DNA of 5,238 bases, from NCBI GenBank assembly GCA_014729955.1, contig WJJA01000286.1, forward strand, positions 1-5,238, written 5' to 3'. The DNA is from a bacterium (GTDB lineage Bacteria > Electryoneota > Electryoneia > Electryoneales > Electryoneaceae). The position numbers were made by a program, and so were the translations under genes. Shown here piece by piece: positions 4,660-5,238 of this stretch. The notes beneath the pieces were generated by a model, which was not told where the DNA came from, did no database searches, and saw only the letters and a list, made by a program, of their open reading frames with translations. The stretch's first letter is position 1, and every line of letters begins with the position of its first letter.

Positions 4660-5238
4660 GATGCACCTCCTTCGACACGATAGACCGTGTCAGGCCATTC
4701 CCCGGCGGCATTGATCGCCTTGCGGTACCCCTGGTAGCCTTCCCCGTCCGGGGAGATCTGACGGCGGCGCACCTCAACACGCTGTTTGATCACCAGAGAA
4801 CGCTTCCCCATGTCGCTGGATGCCTTGAAGTAGGCATAGGTCTTGTCGATCTCGTCAACGTCCGGCGTTTCCGGGGCGCTCCAGCCCTTCGGCAGCCTGA
4901 TCTCCTCGACACCGTCGATCAACTGGGTGTAATAGAGAAACACGTCCGACTTGCGTTCTTCGGCCCATTCCACCGAGCCGGCACGGAAGAGATAGCCGTG
5001 ATCCTTTGTCAGCAGCGCCATCGGGCTCATGAACTCCAGCCCCCCGGCGACCGGGTCGGCATAGTGCGGAATCGTGTAGGAGATCTCCATCCACATGTCG
5101 CCGGTGAAGTCGAGCACGTCACGGTGTTTCAGCTCGACATCTTCCACCCGCGGGCTGATCTTCCCCATCAATCCCTCGAAGGCGGTCTGCAGTTCACGAC
5201 GCCGCTGCTGGTAAACAAGGCGGCGCATACGGCTGTCC
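4656..5238 (-). CDS. C-terminal part of a second DUF3857-type protein (5' end off the window)
   Basis: The frame is open to the window edge, with at least 193 codons visible and no stop, so the internal ATG at 5228 is not necessarily the start. The visible part has no signal peptide, membrane segment or enzyme motif. It has the look of the beta-rich C-terminal region of DUF3857/transglutaminase-like proteins: short alternating hydrophobic strands (DMWMEISYTIPHYADP), 'LIDGVEEIRLPKGWSAPETP', and a final helical 'YQGYRKAINAAGEW'. The stop overlaps the ATG of the 639-residue gene by four bases, pointing to one operon and coupled translation of two proteins probably of the same family. Whether its transglutaminase core is intact cannot be seen here. 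The family call is moderate; the coding call is firm. Confidence 0.65.
   Translation of the reverse strand, partial: DSRMRRLVYQQRRRELQTAFEGLMGKISPRVEDVELKHRDVLDFTGDMWMEISYTIPHYADPVAGGLEFMSPMALLTKDHGYLFRAGSVEWAEERKSDVFLYYTQLIDGVEEIRLPKGWSAPETPDVDEIDKTYAYFKASSDMGKRSLVIKQRVEVRRRQISPDGEGYQGYRKAINAAGEWPDTVYRVEGGAS
4664..4672 (-). promoter_or_regulatory. Near-perfect ribosome-binding site of the 639-residue protein
   Basis: On the minus strand, AAGGAGGTG matches the anti-Shine-Dalgarno over nine bases. Its GGAGG core sits six bases before the ATG at 4659 and lies inside the end of the upstream gene. This fixes the start and suggests high, coupled translation. Confidence 0.8.

Noticed and set aside
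3412..4683. 423-codon open frame on the plus strand
   Set aside because: It is antisense to the 639-residue exported protein, with no Shine-Dalgarno and low-complexity His/Gln/Arg-rich content; a shadow of codon bias on the other strand.

Overview
The window suggests a moderately GC-rich Gram-negative bacterium that makes lipopolysaccharide. The pointers are a heptose-phosphate nucleotidyltransferase, a phosphatidylglycerophosphatase, and two exported-type proteins of the DUF3857/transglutaminase-fold group. The L28 protein has the 78-residue form seen in Proteobacteria and Bacteroidetes/Chlorobi, with a 'KKRFYVPEEGRWVTLRVS' centre that reads more like the FCB side. The heptose enzyme stands alone instead of being fused to its kinase. 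I place the organism loosely near the FCB superphylum or a related uncultured lineage; this is inference from motifs, not a search.

Layout. Positions 1-850 hold no convincing gene. They carry dispersed-repeat material: one element end at 4-30, an AT-rich cluster of palindromes at 57-94, and an element with inverted ends at about 111-372. About 475 bp of mostly featureless leader follows. rpmB (851-1087, +) is the only plus-strand gene and is followed by two hairpin terminators. Everything to the right reads on the minus strand: pgpA (1217-1765), rfaE2 (1895-2368), a second repeat element (2418-2701) that nearly fills the next gap, a 639-residue exported DUF3857/transglutaminase-like protein (2740-4659), and the C-terminal part of a second protein, apparently of the same kind (4656 to the window edge).

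How the genes relate. rfaE2 and pgpA are both envelope genes (LPS inner-core heptose and phosphatidylglycerol synthesis). They are co-directional, but pgpA appears to have its own promoter in the 129-bp gap. The two DUF3857-type genes overlap by four bases (ATGA) and are probably translationally coupled. The 639-residue protein has lost the Cys and His expected for a transglutaminase active site, so it is probably a structural or binding protein and not an enzyme.

The least explained feature is the repeat material. The 2418-2701 element is a large interrupted palindrome: four paired blocks nest inward to a 19-bp hairpin. Its right half shares sequence with the 111-372 element. No coding, CRISPR or RNA-gene identity can be supported for these elements; they look like non-autonomous, hairpin-forming intergenic repeats.
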